NCBI GenBank assembly: GCA_963817015.1
Contig: CAWFMV010000007.1
Location: forward strand, 806,001 to 870,000
Length of the DNA stretch: 64,000 nucleotides
DNA from: VAZQ01 sp963817015
Lineage (GTDB): Bacteria > Pseudomonadota > Alphaproteobacteria > Rhizobiales > Xanthobacteraceae
Direction of reading: 5' to 3'
Shown here: piece after piece, positions 54,952 through 63,888 of the stretch
Layout: each line of letters opens with the position of its first letter
Position numbering within the stretch: position 1 is the stretch's first letter
Position numbers and translations under genes: made by a program
Notes under the pieces: generated by a model
The model's input: only the letters and a program-made list of their open reading frames with translations
Database searches by the model: none
What the model was told of the DNA's origin: nothing

Positions 54952-56688
54952 ATGTCCACGCAAGTGATGGGTACGGTGCTGCAGTCGGGATCGGCGGCGC
55001 GTTCGGGCGCCCGGCGGTTTCGGCTCGAGCACGTCGTCATGGCGGGCGCGGTCCTGTCGCTCATCATCCTGGTGGTGCTGCCGCTGCTCTGGCTGTTCTA
55101 CGGCAGCCTGCGCGGCGAGCAGGGACTGAGCCTCGACCATTTCTCAGAGGTGCTCTCAGGCAGGCTTTACGTTAATGCGCTCCTGAACTCCTTGATCCTC
55201 GGCGCCTGGACCGGCCTGTTCAGCCTGCTGATCGGCCTGACCTTGGCCTGGGCGGTGAGCCGCACCGACGTCCCGGCCAAGAAGTTCATCCAGGCAACCG
55301 CGACGCTTTCCTATCTGCTGCCGCCATTCCTCACCGCGATCGCATTCACCTATCTGTTCAGTCCCAATGCGGGCCTGATCAACGTGCTCATGCGCGACGT
55401 GCTGGGGCTGCCTTGGCTCACCTTCAATATTTTCTCGATGACCGGTCTCGTCATCGTGACGGTGATGCACACCTTCCCGTTCGTCTATCTGCTGGCGTCG
55501 AGCGCCTTGCAGTCGGTCGACGCCTCCTACGAGGAGGCGGCGCAGATCCTCGGCGCCTCGAAGCTGCGCACCGCGTTTACGATCACGGGGCCTTTGGTGG
55601 CACCGGCGGTCCTGTCCGGGACGTTGCTCGCCTTCGTCAACGCCATCGCGCTGTTCGGCTCACAGGCGATCATCGGGCTTCCTGGCCGCATCGTGACACT
55701 GCCGACGCGCATCTACGCGCTGTTCGACTATCCGCCCGAGTACGGTCTCGCATCCGCGCTCTCGCTCGTGTTCGTGCTGCTGACCGTAGCGGCGCTCTAT
55801 CTGCAGCGCTCGTTCCTGGCCAAGCGCTCCTACGTGACGCTCGGCGGCAAGGGCTCACGCCCGCAACTCATGGAGCTCGGCATCTTCCGCTGGGTGGTGC
55901 TCGGCTTCGCGGTGATCATCTTCGTGATCGCGATCCTCGCCCCCTACGCGACGCTGATCGCGGTGTCGTTCTCGAAGTCGTGGGGGCTCGAGTTCTGGAA
56001 GAATCTCACGCTGGCCAACTACAAGTTCATCCTGCTCGAGTACAACGTCACCCAGCGCGCCATCCTCAACAGCCTCTTCCTCGCGACCATCGCGGCAACG
56101 CTCGCGGTCTTTCTCGGCGTGGTGATGGGCTGGATCGATCTGCGCACCCGCATTCCGGGCCGCAAGATCCTCGACTACGCTTCGCTCATTCCGCTTGGTT
56201 TGCCGGGCATCGTGGTGGCGGTGGCGCTGATCCAGTTCTGGCTGGCGATGCCGATCGCGCTCTACGGCACGCTGACGATCCTGCTCCTTGCCTATGTGGG
56301 CCGCTACCTGCCGCTCGGCGTGCGCGCCGCCAACGCGTCTTTGCGCCAGGTCGATCCCTCGCTCGAGGAGAGCGCACAGATCCTCGGCGCCAGCTGGACC
56401 ACCACGCTGCGCGAGGTGACGCTGCCGCTCATTCGGCCCGGCCTGTTTGCCGGCTGGCTTTTGGTGTTCGTGCCGGTGATCCAGGAATTGAGCGCGTCGA
56501 TCCTTCTGTTTTCCTCGAGCTCGATCACGCTCGCGGTCGCGGTCTACAATCTCTACGAGACCGGCTATATCGAGCCGGTCGCCGCGCTTGCGATGGTCAA
56601 CATGGCCATTATCGGGGTGGCGATCTGGCTCGCATATCGGATTGGTGGTCGGTCGGTGTCCTCGCGCGAGGCGGCGCCGGTCAACTAG
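54952..56688 (+). CDS. ABC transporter permease, two fused membrane domains (second system)
   Basis: 578 residues from ATG 54952. Two EAA loops, YEEAAQILGASKLRTAFTIT and LEESAQILGASWTTTLREVT, show the same fused FbpB-type plan as the permease at 38.7 kb. N-terminal ~25 residues are cytoplasmic. The upstream frame (to 54736) lacks protein-like character. ATPase gene follows after 28 bases. Confidence 0.92.
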   Translation: MSTQVMGTVLQSGSAARSGARRFRLEHVVMAGAVLSLIILVVLPLLWLFYGSLRGEQGLSLDHFSEVLSGRLYVNALLNSLILGAWTGLFSLLIGLTLAWAVSRTDVPAKKFIQATATLSYLLPPFLTAIAFTYLFSPNAGLINVLMRDVLGLPWLTFNIFSMTGLVIVTVMHTFPFVYLLASSALQSVDASYEEAAQILGASKLRTAFTITGPLVAPAVLSGTLLAFVNAIALFGSQAIIGLPGRIVTLPTRIYALFDYPPEYGLASALSLVFVLLTVAALYLQRSFLAKRSYVTLGGKGSRPQLMELGIFRWVVLGFAVIIFVIAILAPYATLIAVSFSKSWGLEFWKNLTLANYKFILLEYNVTQRAILNSLFLATIAATLAVFLGVVMGWIDLRTRIPGRKILDYASLIPLGLPGIVVAVALIQFWLAMPIALYGTLTILLLAYVGRYLPLGVRAANASLRQVDPSLEESAQILGASWTTTLREVTLPLIRPGLFAGWLLVFVPVIQELSASILLFSSSSITLAVAVYNLYETGYIEPVAALAMVNMAIIGVAIWLAYRIGGRSVSSREAAPVN

Positions 56689-56716
56689 CAAGGCAGCATT
56701 AAACAAGGTAGGCGTA

Positions 56717-57811
56717 ATGGCGGGCATCACGATCCGTGGCTTGTCGAAGAATTTCGGCGCCAATGCCGAGGTTGCGGCGGTCTCCGACATCACTCTCGAC
56801 ATTACGAACAATTCGTTCGTGACGCTGCTCGGCCCATCGGGCTGCGGCAAGACCACGACGCTGCGCCTGATCGCGGGCTACATCGTGCCCGACGAGGGTA
56901 CGATCGAGGTCGACGGCCGGGTCGTGTCGTCGGCTTCATCGGTGGTGTCGCCGGAATCGCGCGGCATGGGCATGGTGTTCCAGAACTACGCGATCTGGCC
57001 GCACAAGAACGTCTACGAAAACGTTGTCTTTGGCCTCAAGCTTCGCAAGGTGCCCGCTGCCGATGCGAAGAAGAAAGTCTCTGACGCGCTCGCGCTGGTC
57101 AATCTCGCGGGCCTTGAGCAGCGCTATCCGAACGAGCTTTCTGGCGGGCAGCAGCAGCGCGTCGCGCTTGCGCGCTCGCTGGTGGTCGAGCCCGAGATCC
57201 TGCTGCTTGACGAGCCGCTCTCCAATCTTGACGCCAAGCTGCGCGAGCGTATGCGCACCGAGCTCAAGGAGCTGCAGCGGCGCACCGGCATCACCTTCGT
57301 CTACGTCACCCATGACCAGGCCGAGGCGCTGGCGCTCTCGGACCGGATTGCGGTGATGCAGCTCGGAAAGGTGCAGCAGTTCGGAACGCCGCTCGATGTC
57401 TACACCAAGCCGGCGAACCGCATGGTGGCCGATTTCATGGGGCTCGTGAATCTCGTGCCCGGCAAGGTGCGCGATGTGCGCAACGGCGCCGGCACGATCG
57501 AGCTTGCCGATAATTTCGTGATCGAGGCGCCTGTGCTCGGCGGGGCCGGCGCGGGCGAGAGCGTGGACGTGTCGATCCGGCCCGAGAATATTCGCCTGCG
57601 CGTGCCGTCGGCGGCCCCGGCTGCGCAGGCCAAGATCACCAGTCATGTGTTTCTTGGCAACATCAGCGAATACTACGCGGCGCTGCCGTCCGGCCAGGTG
57701 CTGCGGGTGCAGACCCACCCGCTTGAGCATTTCGAGGTCGGTTCAGACGTCGCGCTCGAGATCGACGCCAAGAGCTGCAGCGTGTTCCGTCGCGAGCCCG
57801 CATCGTCATAG
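56717..57811 (+). CDS. ABC transporter ATP-binding protein (second system)
   Basis: 364 residues. Walker A GPSGCGKTTTLR, signature ELSGGQQQR, Walker B LLLLDEPLSNLDAKLR, switch His in VTHDQAEALALS, and a TOBE domain (SIRPENIRLRV). Closely parallels the ATPase at 40.7 kb. Gap of 28 bases after the permease, 16 before the hydrolase gene, so one operon. Confidence 0.93.
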   Translation: MAGITIRGLSKNFGANAEVAAVSDITLDITNNSFVTLLGPSGCGKTTTLRLIAGYIVPDEGTIEVDGRVVSSASSVVSPESRGMGMVFQNYAIWPHKNVYENVVFGLKLRKVPAADAKKKVSDALALVNLAGLEQRYPNELSGGQQQRVALARSLVVEPEILLLDEPLSNLDAKLRERMRTELKELQRRTGITFVYVTHDQAEALALSDRIAVMQLGKVQQFGTPLDVYTKPANRMVADFMGLVNLVPGKVRDVRNGAGTIELADNFVIEAPVLGGAGAGESVDVSIRPENIRLRVPSAAPAAQAKITSHVFLGNISEYYAALPSGQVLRVQTHPLEHFEVGSDVALEIDAKSCSVFRREPASS

Positions 57812-57827
57812 CAATCGGAGCCACACG

Positions 57828-58763
57828 ATGAACAAGCCAACCACGCCGAGCGCCGCCATCCGCGGCGAGGAGCATTGGACCAACAAGGGCAGCGACGTGA
57901 AGCTGTTCATGTGGGAGAAGTGCGCCGGCGATCCGGCGCAGACGCGCGGTACGATCCTGTTCGTGCACGGCTCGTCCATGGCCTCGCAGCCGACCTTCGA
58001 CCTGCAGGTGCCGGGCCGCAACGAATTCTCGGCGATGGATTTCTTCGCGGCGCGCGGCTTCGACACCTGGTGTGTCGACATGGAAGGCTATGGCCGCTCG
58101 ACCAAGACGCGCGACAACAATGCGCCGATCTCCTACGGAGCCGACGATTGCTTCGAAGCCGCGACCTACATCCAGAAGCTGCGCGGCAAGCGCCCGTTCC
58201 TGGTCTATGGTATCTCGTCAGGCGCGCTGCGCGCGGCGCTGTTTGCGGAGCGTCATCCCGATATGGTCGGACGTCTGGCGCTCGACGCCACAGTGTGGAC
58301 CGGCGAGGGCTCGCCAACGCTCGCCGACCGGCGTAAGCGGTTGCCCGAATATCAGACCAAGAACCGCCGGCCGATCGACCGCGCCTTCGTGCATTCGATC
58401 TTCACCCGCGACCATCCCGGCACTGCCGACGACGACGTGGTCGAGGCGTTCGCGGACGCCATCCTCAAGCTCGACGATTCGGTGCCGACCGGCACTTATG
58501 TCGACATGTGCGCGCATCTTCCGGTCTGCAATCCGGAAAAGATCAAGGCCGCAACCATCATCATGCGTGGGCAGTACGACGGCATCGCGAGTTTCGAAGA
58601 CCTGGTGAAGTTCTTCGAGAAGCTGCCCAACCCGGACAAGCAGTTCGTGGTCATGCCGGGCATCGCGCATGCTTCGCTGCAGCAGAAGAATCACGCTCTG
58701 GTCAAACACATCCTGCTGAGCTTCTTCACCCAGCCGGAACCGATCTATCGAGGCGAGCATTGA
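57828..58763 (+). CDS. Alpha/beta hydrolase in the second ABC operon
   Basis: 311 residues, no signal peptide. Oxyanion region LFVHGSSMASQP, nucleophile elbow YGISSGALRAALFA, acid residue probably in IMRGQYDGIASFED and the catalytic His in MPGIAHASLQQKN. It would hydrolyse an ester, lactone or C-C bond of the compound imported by the operon (inference). It occupies the position held by the bicupin in the first ABC operon. Confidence 0.88.
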   Translation: MNKPTTPSAAIRGEEHWTNKGSDVKLFMWEKCAGDPAQTRGTILFVHGSSMASQPTFDLQVPGRNEFSAMDFFAARGFDTWCVDMEGYGRSTKTRDNNAPISYGADDCFEAATYIQKLRGKRPFLVYGISSGALRAALFAERHPDMVGRLALDATVWTGEGSPTLADRRKRLPEYQTKNRRPIDRAFVHSIFTRDHPGTADDDVVEAFADAILKLDDSVPTGTYVDMCAHLPVCNPEKIKAATIIMRGQYDGIASFEDLVKFFEKLPNPDKQFVVMPGIAHASLQQKNHALVKHILLSFFTQPEPIYRGEH

Positions 58764-58772
58764 TTTTTTGCC

Positions 58773-58802
58773 GTCATGGCTGGGCTTGTCCTGGCCATGA
58801 CG
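58773..58802. repeat. Short palindrome GTCATGGC...GGCCATGAC, family F
   Basis: Arms GTCATGGCTGGGC and GTCCTGGCCATGAC form a short hairpin between the hydrolase and binding-protein genes. Resembles the CGTCATGGCCGGGCTTGTCC repeats of Bradyrhizobium-type genomes. Confidence 0.65.
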
Positions 58803-58826
58803 CGTGTGGAACCGGAGGAGCAAGCC

Positions 58827-59837
58827 ATGATGCTCAAGCTCAAACTCGCACTGTGCGCCGCGGCATTTCTCGGACTGTCCCCCGCCAATGCGCAGGAGGC
58901 TGTCGACGTCGCCAAGGCCAAGGCCGAAGGCAAGGTGAGTTGGTACACGTCGACACCGATCGAGCAGGCGCAGAAGATCTCCGCGCTTTTTAAGCAGCAG
59001 ACCGGCATCGAGGTCGAGCTGTTCCGTTCCGGCGGCTCGGCGATCCTCAGCCGCTTCCAGCAGGAGATGGTGGCCGGCCGCGCTGCGGCCGACGTGCTCA
59101 CCCACTCGGAGCCCGCCGCTGCCAATGCGCTCGCCAAGAAAGGCTACTTCGTTCTGTTCAAGCCGAAGAACTTCGACAAGATTCCGGATGCCGCCAAGGC
59201 GGCTGATGGCTCGTTCGTCGGCCAAAGGCTTAACCTGATGACGCACTACTATCGCAGCGACCGAGTCGCGGCGGCCGACGAGCCGAAAACCTGGGATGAC
59301 CTCACCAACGCCAAGTACAAGGGCAAGCTGGTGATGACCGATCCCTCGTTCACCTCGCTGCAGGTGTCGGTGGTCGGCACCATGTCGAAGGAGCGCGGCT
59401 GGGGCTTCTACGAAAAACTGCGCGCCAACGACACCATGATCGTGCAGGGCAACCAGCAGGTCTCCGACATGCTCAAGCGCGGTGAGCGGCTGATCGCGGT
59501 CGGCGCGCTCGACAGCTACGCGGCCGATCTCAAGCGCGAGGGCCATCAGGTCAAGACGCTCTACCCGACCGACGGCGTATTCATCATTCCCTCGCCCACG
59601 TCGGTGGTGAAGGGCTCGCCGCATCCGAATGCCGCAAAGCTGTTTGCGGAGTTCATGATCGGCGACGACGCCCAGAAGGTCTTCCCCGCCGATGGGGGCT
59701 ATTCTGTGCGTATCGATATTGCGCCACCGGCCGGCTCGCCCGATCTCAAGAGTCTCAAAATTCTTTCGGTGGATGGGGACTACATCGAGCACGAGACCCA
59801 GCGAATCAAGCGCCGGTTCAACGAGATTTTCTCCTGA
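58827..59837 (+). CDS. ABC transporter substrate-binding protein (second system)
   Basis: 336 residues from ATG 58827 (GGAGGAG upstream), not the longer frame to 58776. Signal peptide LALCAAAFLGLSPANA, then GKVSWYTSTPIEQAQKISAL, VELFRSGGSAILSRFQQEMV and WDDLTNAKYKGKLVMTDPSF, an FbpA/AfuA-like fold. Partner of the permease and ATPase just upstream; related to but distinct from the protein at 43.3 kb. Confidence 0.91.
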   Translation: MMLKLKLALCAAAFLGLSPANAQEAVDVAKAKAEGKVSWYTSTPIEQAQKISALFKQQTGIEVELFRSGGSAILSRFQQEMVAGRAAADVLTHSEPAAANALAKKGYFVLFKPKNFDKIPDAAKAADGSFVGQRLNLMTHYYRSDRVAAADEPKTWDDLTNAKYKGKLVMTDPSFTSLQVSVVGTMSKERGWGFYEKLRANDTMIVQGNQQVSDMLKRGERLIAVGALDSYAADLKREGHQVKTLYPTDGVFIIPSPTSVVKGSPHPNAAKLFAEFMIGDDAQKVFPADGGYSVRIDIAPPAGSPDLKSLKILSVDGDYIEHETQRIKRRFNEIFS

Positions 59838-60016
59838 GGCTGCGCTAGGATCGTCGCGCGTCCGACGGTTGTACGCTGCCGCAATGCGCGCGGCTGCGAG
59901 CAGTTGATTTGGCTTCGCTATCAATTCCTGTGGGCGGACGTCTGTCCGGCCCCCCAAGTCAGGCCGGCGCCTGCTAGAAGGCCGCTCGACGTGGGAATTA
60001 AGGTCGGGAGCTCGTC

Positions 60017-60658
60017 ATGCGCTGGTTTCGCGCCCTCATGCCGCGGGAAGAGCGCTTTTTCGAGTTGTTCTCCCGCCACTCCGATGTGGTGGTCGCCGGC
60101 GCCAAGGCGCTGCGCGAAATGCTCCAAGGCGGCGACGCGGTGCCGCGCCACTACAAGACCGTGATGGACCGGGAGCACGATGCCGACGACATCACGCGCG
60201 AGGTGCTCATCGCCGTGCGGCGCACCTTCATCACGCCCTTCGACCGCGGTGACGTGAAGGACCTGATCACATCGATGGACAACGCCATCGACCAGATGCA
60301 GAAGACCGCCAAGACCATCATGCTGTTCGAGCAGCACACGTTCACGCCGCAACAGAAGCAGATGGGCGATGCCATCGTGACCGCGGCCGGCCTGGTGCAG
60401 GAGGCGATGCCGCTGCTTTCGTCCATCAACACCAATGCCGGCCGGATTAGCCGAATCAGCGAACGGATTTCGCAGATCGAAGGGGAGGCCGACGAGCTCC
60501 ACGACAGCGGTCTGCAAGAGCTTTATCGTGCGAACCAGCCGTCAAACTCGATGTCATTCTTCATCGGCGTCGAGGTCTACGATCACCTCGAAAAGGTGGT
60601 CGATCGCTTTGACGATGTGGCCAACGAGATCCACGGCATTGTGCTCGAGAACGTCTGA
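60017..60658 (+). CDS. DUF47 family protein (Pit accessory, PhoU-like)
   Basis: 213 residues. All-helical PhoU-like protein with FFELFSRHSDVVVAGAKAL, TRRTFITPFDRGDVKDLIT-type sequence (ITPFDRGDVKDLITSMDNA) and SFFIGVEVYDHLEKVVDRFD. Such genes normally precede a Pit transporter and are thought to modulate it. GGGAG precedes ATG 60017. The Pit gene follows after 20 bases. Confidence 0.93.
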   Translation: MRWFRALMPREERFFELFSRHSDVVVAGAKALREMLQGGDAVPRHYKTVMDREHDADDITREVLIAVRRTFITPFDRGDVKDLITSMDNAIDQMQKTAKTIMLFEQHTFTPQQKQMGDAIVTAAGLVQEAMPLLSSINTNAGRISRISERISQIEGEADELHDSGLQELYRANQPSNSMSFFIGVEVYDHLEKVVDRFDDVANEIHGIVLENV

Positions 60659-60678
60659 CGGGCTGGAGCCACCGCACC

Positions 60679-61686
60679 ATGGATGTCGTTCCGCTTGCCC
60701 TGCCTGTTCTGATCGGGCTCGTTGTGGTGGCACTCGCGTTTGATTTCCTCAACGGTCTGCACGACGCCGCCAATTCAATCGCCACGATTGTGTCGACGCG
60801 CGTGCTTCGGCCGCAAACGGCGGTGGTCTGGGCGGCGTTCTTCAATTTCGTCGCATTTATGATCTTCGGAGCGCACGTTGCGCAGACGGTCGGCACCGGC
60901 ATCGTCTCGGCCGACATTGTCGATGCGCATGTCGTGTTCGGCGCCCTGATGGGGGCGATCACTTGGAATGTCATCACCTGGGTGCTTGGCATTCCGTCAT
61001 CAAGCTCGCATGCCCTGATCGGCGGCCTCGTCGGTGCGGGCACCGCCAAGGTCGGGATCAAGGCGATCGTCTGGGATGGTCTTGCCAAGACCAGCGCCGC
61101 GATCGTGGTCTCGCCCTTGACGGGCTTCGTGCTGGCGCTGGTTCTGTTTCTGATCGTGTCGTGGCTGTTCGTGCGCTATACGCCGTTTGCGGTCGACAGG
61201 ACCTTCCGTTCGCTGCAGTTGGTTTCGGCATCGCTCTATTCGCTCGGCCATGGCGGCAACGATGCGCAGAAGACCATGGGCATCATCGCGGTTCTGCTCT
61301 ACTCGCAGGGCTATCTGGGTAAGGATTTCTATGTTCCGTTCTGGGTCATGCTGGCCTGCTACGCCTGCATGGGGCTCGGGACCTTGATGGGCGGGTGGCG
61401 GATCGTGCACACGATGGGTTCGCGCATCACGCGGCTGAGGCCGTTCCAGGGCTTCTGCGCGGAGACCGGCGGCGCCATCACGCTGTTCGCTGCGACTTGG
61501 CTCGGCATCCCGGTCTCCACCACGCATACGATCACGGGTGCCATCGTCGGTGTTGGGACGGCGAGGCGCGTCTCATCGGTCCGCTGGAGCGTTGCCAACA
61601 ACATCGTGATTGCCTGGATCATCACGATCCCGGCTACGGCCTTCATCGGCGCGCTGTTCTATGCGCTGTCGAATTTTTTTGGCTAG
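60679..61686 (+). CDS. pit: Inorganic phosphate transporter, Pit family
   Basis: 335 residues, about 10 membrane segments. Signature repeats FDFLNGLHDAANSIATIVST and YSLGHGGNDAQKTMG, the two GANDAxN-type inverted repeats of PiT carriers, are present, with ITWNVITWVLGIPSSSSHAL and WLGIPVSTTHTITGAIVG. Low-affinity, metal-phosphate:proton symport is typical. Likely cotranscribed with the DUF47 gene. Followed by a stem-loop. Confidence 0.94.
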   Translation: MDVVPLALPVLIGLVVVALAFDFLNGLHDAANSIATIVSTRVLRPQTAVVWAAFFNFVAFMIFGAHVAQTVGTGIVSADIVDAHVVFGALMGAITWNVITWVLGIPSSSSHALIGGLVGAGTAKVGIKAIVWDGLAKTSAAIVVSPLTGFVLALVLFLIVSWLFVRYTPFAVDRTFRSLQLVSASLYSLGHGGNDAQKTMGIIAVLLYSQGYLGKDFYVPFWVMLACYACMGLGTLMGGWRIVHTMGSRITRLRPFQGFCAETGGAITLFAATWLGIPVSTTHTITGAIVGVGTARRVSSVRWSVANNIVIAWIITIPATAFIGALFYALSNFFG

Positions 61687-61729
61687 ACTTTGATTCGATA
61701 GATTGAATCGGATCAAAGTCTAACTTTTT
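61685..61729 (+). terminator. Stem-loop with T-run after the phosphate transporter
   Basis: Arms AGACTTTGATTCGAT and ATCGGATCAAAGTCT (one mismatch in 15) with a 7-base loop, then AACTTTTTG. Works as a rho-independent terminator for pit, and is also part of a dispersed repeat common in Bradyrhizobium-type genomes. Confidence 0.75.
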
Positions 61730-61733
61730 GTTT

Positions 61734-61782
61734 GAGCATGATCTTTTCCGAAAACCGACTTCCACTTTTCGCGATCATCCTC
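61734..61782. repeat. Palindromic repeat GAGCATGATCTTTTCC, family E
   Basis: Left arm GAGCATGATCTTTTCCGAAA and right arm CACTTTTCGCGATCAT form an imperfect palindrome of about 49 bp. A widely dispersed element in Rhizobiales; between the convergent pit and chemoreceptor genes. Confidence 0.75.
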
Positions 61783-61797
61783 TAAGCCGGCTGCGGC

Positions 61798-63768
61798 TTA
61801 AACTGCAACTTTCTGCAGGAAGGTCTCGACTTCGGCGCGCAGATCGCCGGCCGCCGTCGCGACCGCTTCGGATGCGGACAGCACGGTCTCGGCCAATTCG
61901 CGTGTCTCGCCGGCGGCACCCGCAACGTCGGCCAGTACCGTGACGATCTGCCTGGTTCCGCGTGTGGCGCTGGCCACGTTTCTTGAAATGTCCGCTGTGG
62001 CGGCGTTCTGCTCGTCCACGGATGCTGCGGCTGATGCCGTGTACCGGCTGATTTCGCCCATGCGCTCGGCGATTCGGCCGATCGCCTCCACGACGGTGCA
62101 AGTCGAAGTCTGCACGGCGGCGATCTGACCGGTGATCTCGTCGGTCGCCCGTGCGGTCTGGATTGCGAGCGACTTCACCTCGGAGGCGACAACCGCAAAG
62201 CCGCGCCCGGCGTCACCCGCACGGGCCGCCTCGATGGTGGCGTTGAGCGCCAGGAGGTTGGTCTGTCCGGCGACGGTCTGGATCAGCTTGACCACGTCGC
62301 CGATCTTCTGCGCCGCCTTGGCGAGGTCGCCGATCTCTTCGTTGGTCGATCCGGCCTCACTCACAGCGTTGCTTACCAGGTTGTTGGTCTGGCTGAGCTG
62401 GCGGTTGATCTCGTTGATCGAGGTCGACATCGCCTCGGCAGCGGCGGCGGCAACCTCGACATTGTCCGATGCCTCATTCGATGCGTGAACAGCGCCTTCG
62501 GCGCGCTCGGAGGTCTTGCGCGAGGCGGCAAACAGCGTGTTCGCCGTCTTTCGCATCGCCTCCGCATAGTCGCTCACGGTCTTGAGCATGGATTCGGCTC
62601 GGCCGCGGAACGTCGTGATGGCCATGTCGATCTCGGCGCGGCGCTTATCCTGCGCGGCCACGCGGTCGCGCTCCTGGTCCTGCCGGAGCCGCTCGGTGAT
62701 GTCCTCATGCGTCGATACCCAGCCGCCGCTCGGCAGCAGGCGGTTCGAGACGGAAAGGAAACGCCCATCCGGCGTCTCGACAATTCGATCGACGCTCTCG
62801 CCGCGTGCGAATTGTCGCATCACGTTATCGACATACTTGTCTACGTCGCCACTGAATGTGCCCACCTTGACGCGGTGATGGAACAGCTGGTGCAGCGTGT
62901 CGCCGCGTTTTGCCTGCTCCGCCGAAAGCCCGTACATCTCGCGATAGCGATTGTTGATGAGGATCAGTCGTCCCGCCGAATCGAACATGCCCAGGCCCTG
63001 TGACATGTGATCGAATGCCGTGGCCATCTCCTGATCCTGCTCGCCGTGATGGCGGTCGATGAAGGTGGCGGCAAGGCAGACACTCAGAACGGCGACCGCC
63101 ACGCATGCGACCGCGACGGCGAGCAGGCCGGGCGCAAGGGAGAGCGCACTGATCGCCCGCCTGGAATCCGGAACGACCTCGATAGTGCCCAGGGTCGTGA
63201 AATGTTGCGAAACGATTGCAAGTGTCAGCAGCGTCGTGACCACGAGCGTCGCCTGCGTACTGCTGCGGCGCGATGCAGCCGTCAAGGCTGCCATGGCCAG
63301 CAGAATTGCGATCGCGGTCGACGCGGTCAGGAGACTCGTGTCCCAGCTCACGCTTCCCGGCGCCTCGACGGCCCACATGCCGATGTAATGCGCCGCGCCA
63401 ATGCCGGCCCCGACGATCGCGCCGCCGGCGAGTGCAGCCCACCAAGCGCGACCAATGATTGCCGTCGCCAGCCCCAAGGACGTGACACAGATCGCGATCA
63501 GCAGCGAGAGCAGGGTAGGGCCGAGCGCGTAGGTGGCCGGAATTCCCGGCCCATAGCCGAGCATGACGATGAAATGAGTTGCCCAAATGCCGAAACCGGT
63601 GGCGGCGCTGGACGCCGCGATCGATATGATTCGAGTGGGGCCGCTCAAGACCTGCGCGCGACGCAGCAGGTGAACCGCCATCAGGCTCGCGCCTACGCAG
63701 ACCATCGCTGCGCCGGCGACGAGACGCCAGTCATGTTCCGTCGCGAGACTATGGAGGACGCGAAGCAT
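61798..63768 (-). CDS. Methyl-accepting chemotaxis protein with MHYT membrane sensor and PAS domain
   Basis: 656 residues. N-terminal ~245 residues are seven or so membrane segments with MHYT-like motifs (ATHFIVMLGY, AAHYIGMWAV, SQHFTTLGTI), proposed to bind metal and sense O2, CO or NO. A PAS domain follows (about 255-370, GMFDSAGRLILINNRYREMY), then an MCP signalling domain with its hairpin tip around AGQTNLLALNATIEAARAGD. It would feed a chemosensory array, though no che genes are in view. MHYT on an MCP is uncommon; MHYT more often precedes GGDEF/EAL or kinases. A paralogue lies just upstream. Confidence 0.9.
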   Translation of the reverse strand: MLRVLHSLATEHDWRLVAGAAMVCVGASLMAVHLLRRAQVLSGPTRIISIAASSAATGFGIWATHFIVMLGYGPGIPATYALGPTLLSLLIAICVTSLGLATAIIGRAWWAALAGGAIVGAGIGAAHYIGMWAVEAPGSVSWDTSLLTASTAIAILLAMAALTAASRRSSTQATLVVTTLLTLAIVSQHFTTLGTIEVVPDSRRAISALSLAPGLLAVAVACVAVAVLSVCLAATFIDRHHGEQDQEMATAFDHMSQGLGMFDSAGRLILINNRYREMYGLSAEQAKRGDTLHQLFHHRVKVGTFSGDVDKYVDNVMRQFARGESVDRIVETPDGRFLSVSNRLLPSGGWVSTHEDITERLRQDQERDRVAAQDKRRAEIDMAITTFRGRAESMLKTVSDYAEAMRKTANTLFAASRKTSERAEGAVHASNEASDNVEVAAAAAEAMSTSINEINRQLSQTNNLVSNAVSEAGSTNEEIGDLAKAAQKIGDVVKLIQTVAGQTNLLALNATIEAARAGDAGRGFAVVASEVKSLAIQTARATDEITGQIAAVQTSTCTVVEAIGRIAERMGEISRYTASAAASVDEQNAATADISRNVASATRGTRQIVTVLADVAGAAGETRELAETVLSASEAVATAAGDLRAEVETFLQKVAV

Positions 63769-63888
63769 AGCGACCGCTTATGGTGGATTACAGGTAAGAA
63801 GATAGGCCAAATGCATTGTCTTAGCGTTAACAAAGTCCTTCCGGCGAGGCCTATAGGATATCGGACGATGGCGAGTGACGAGGCTAGT

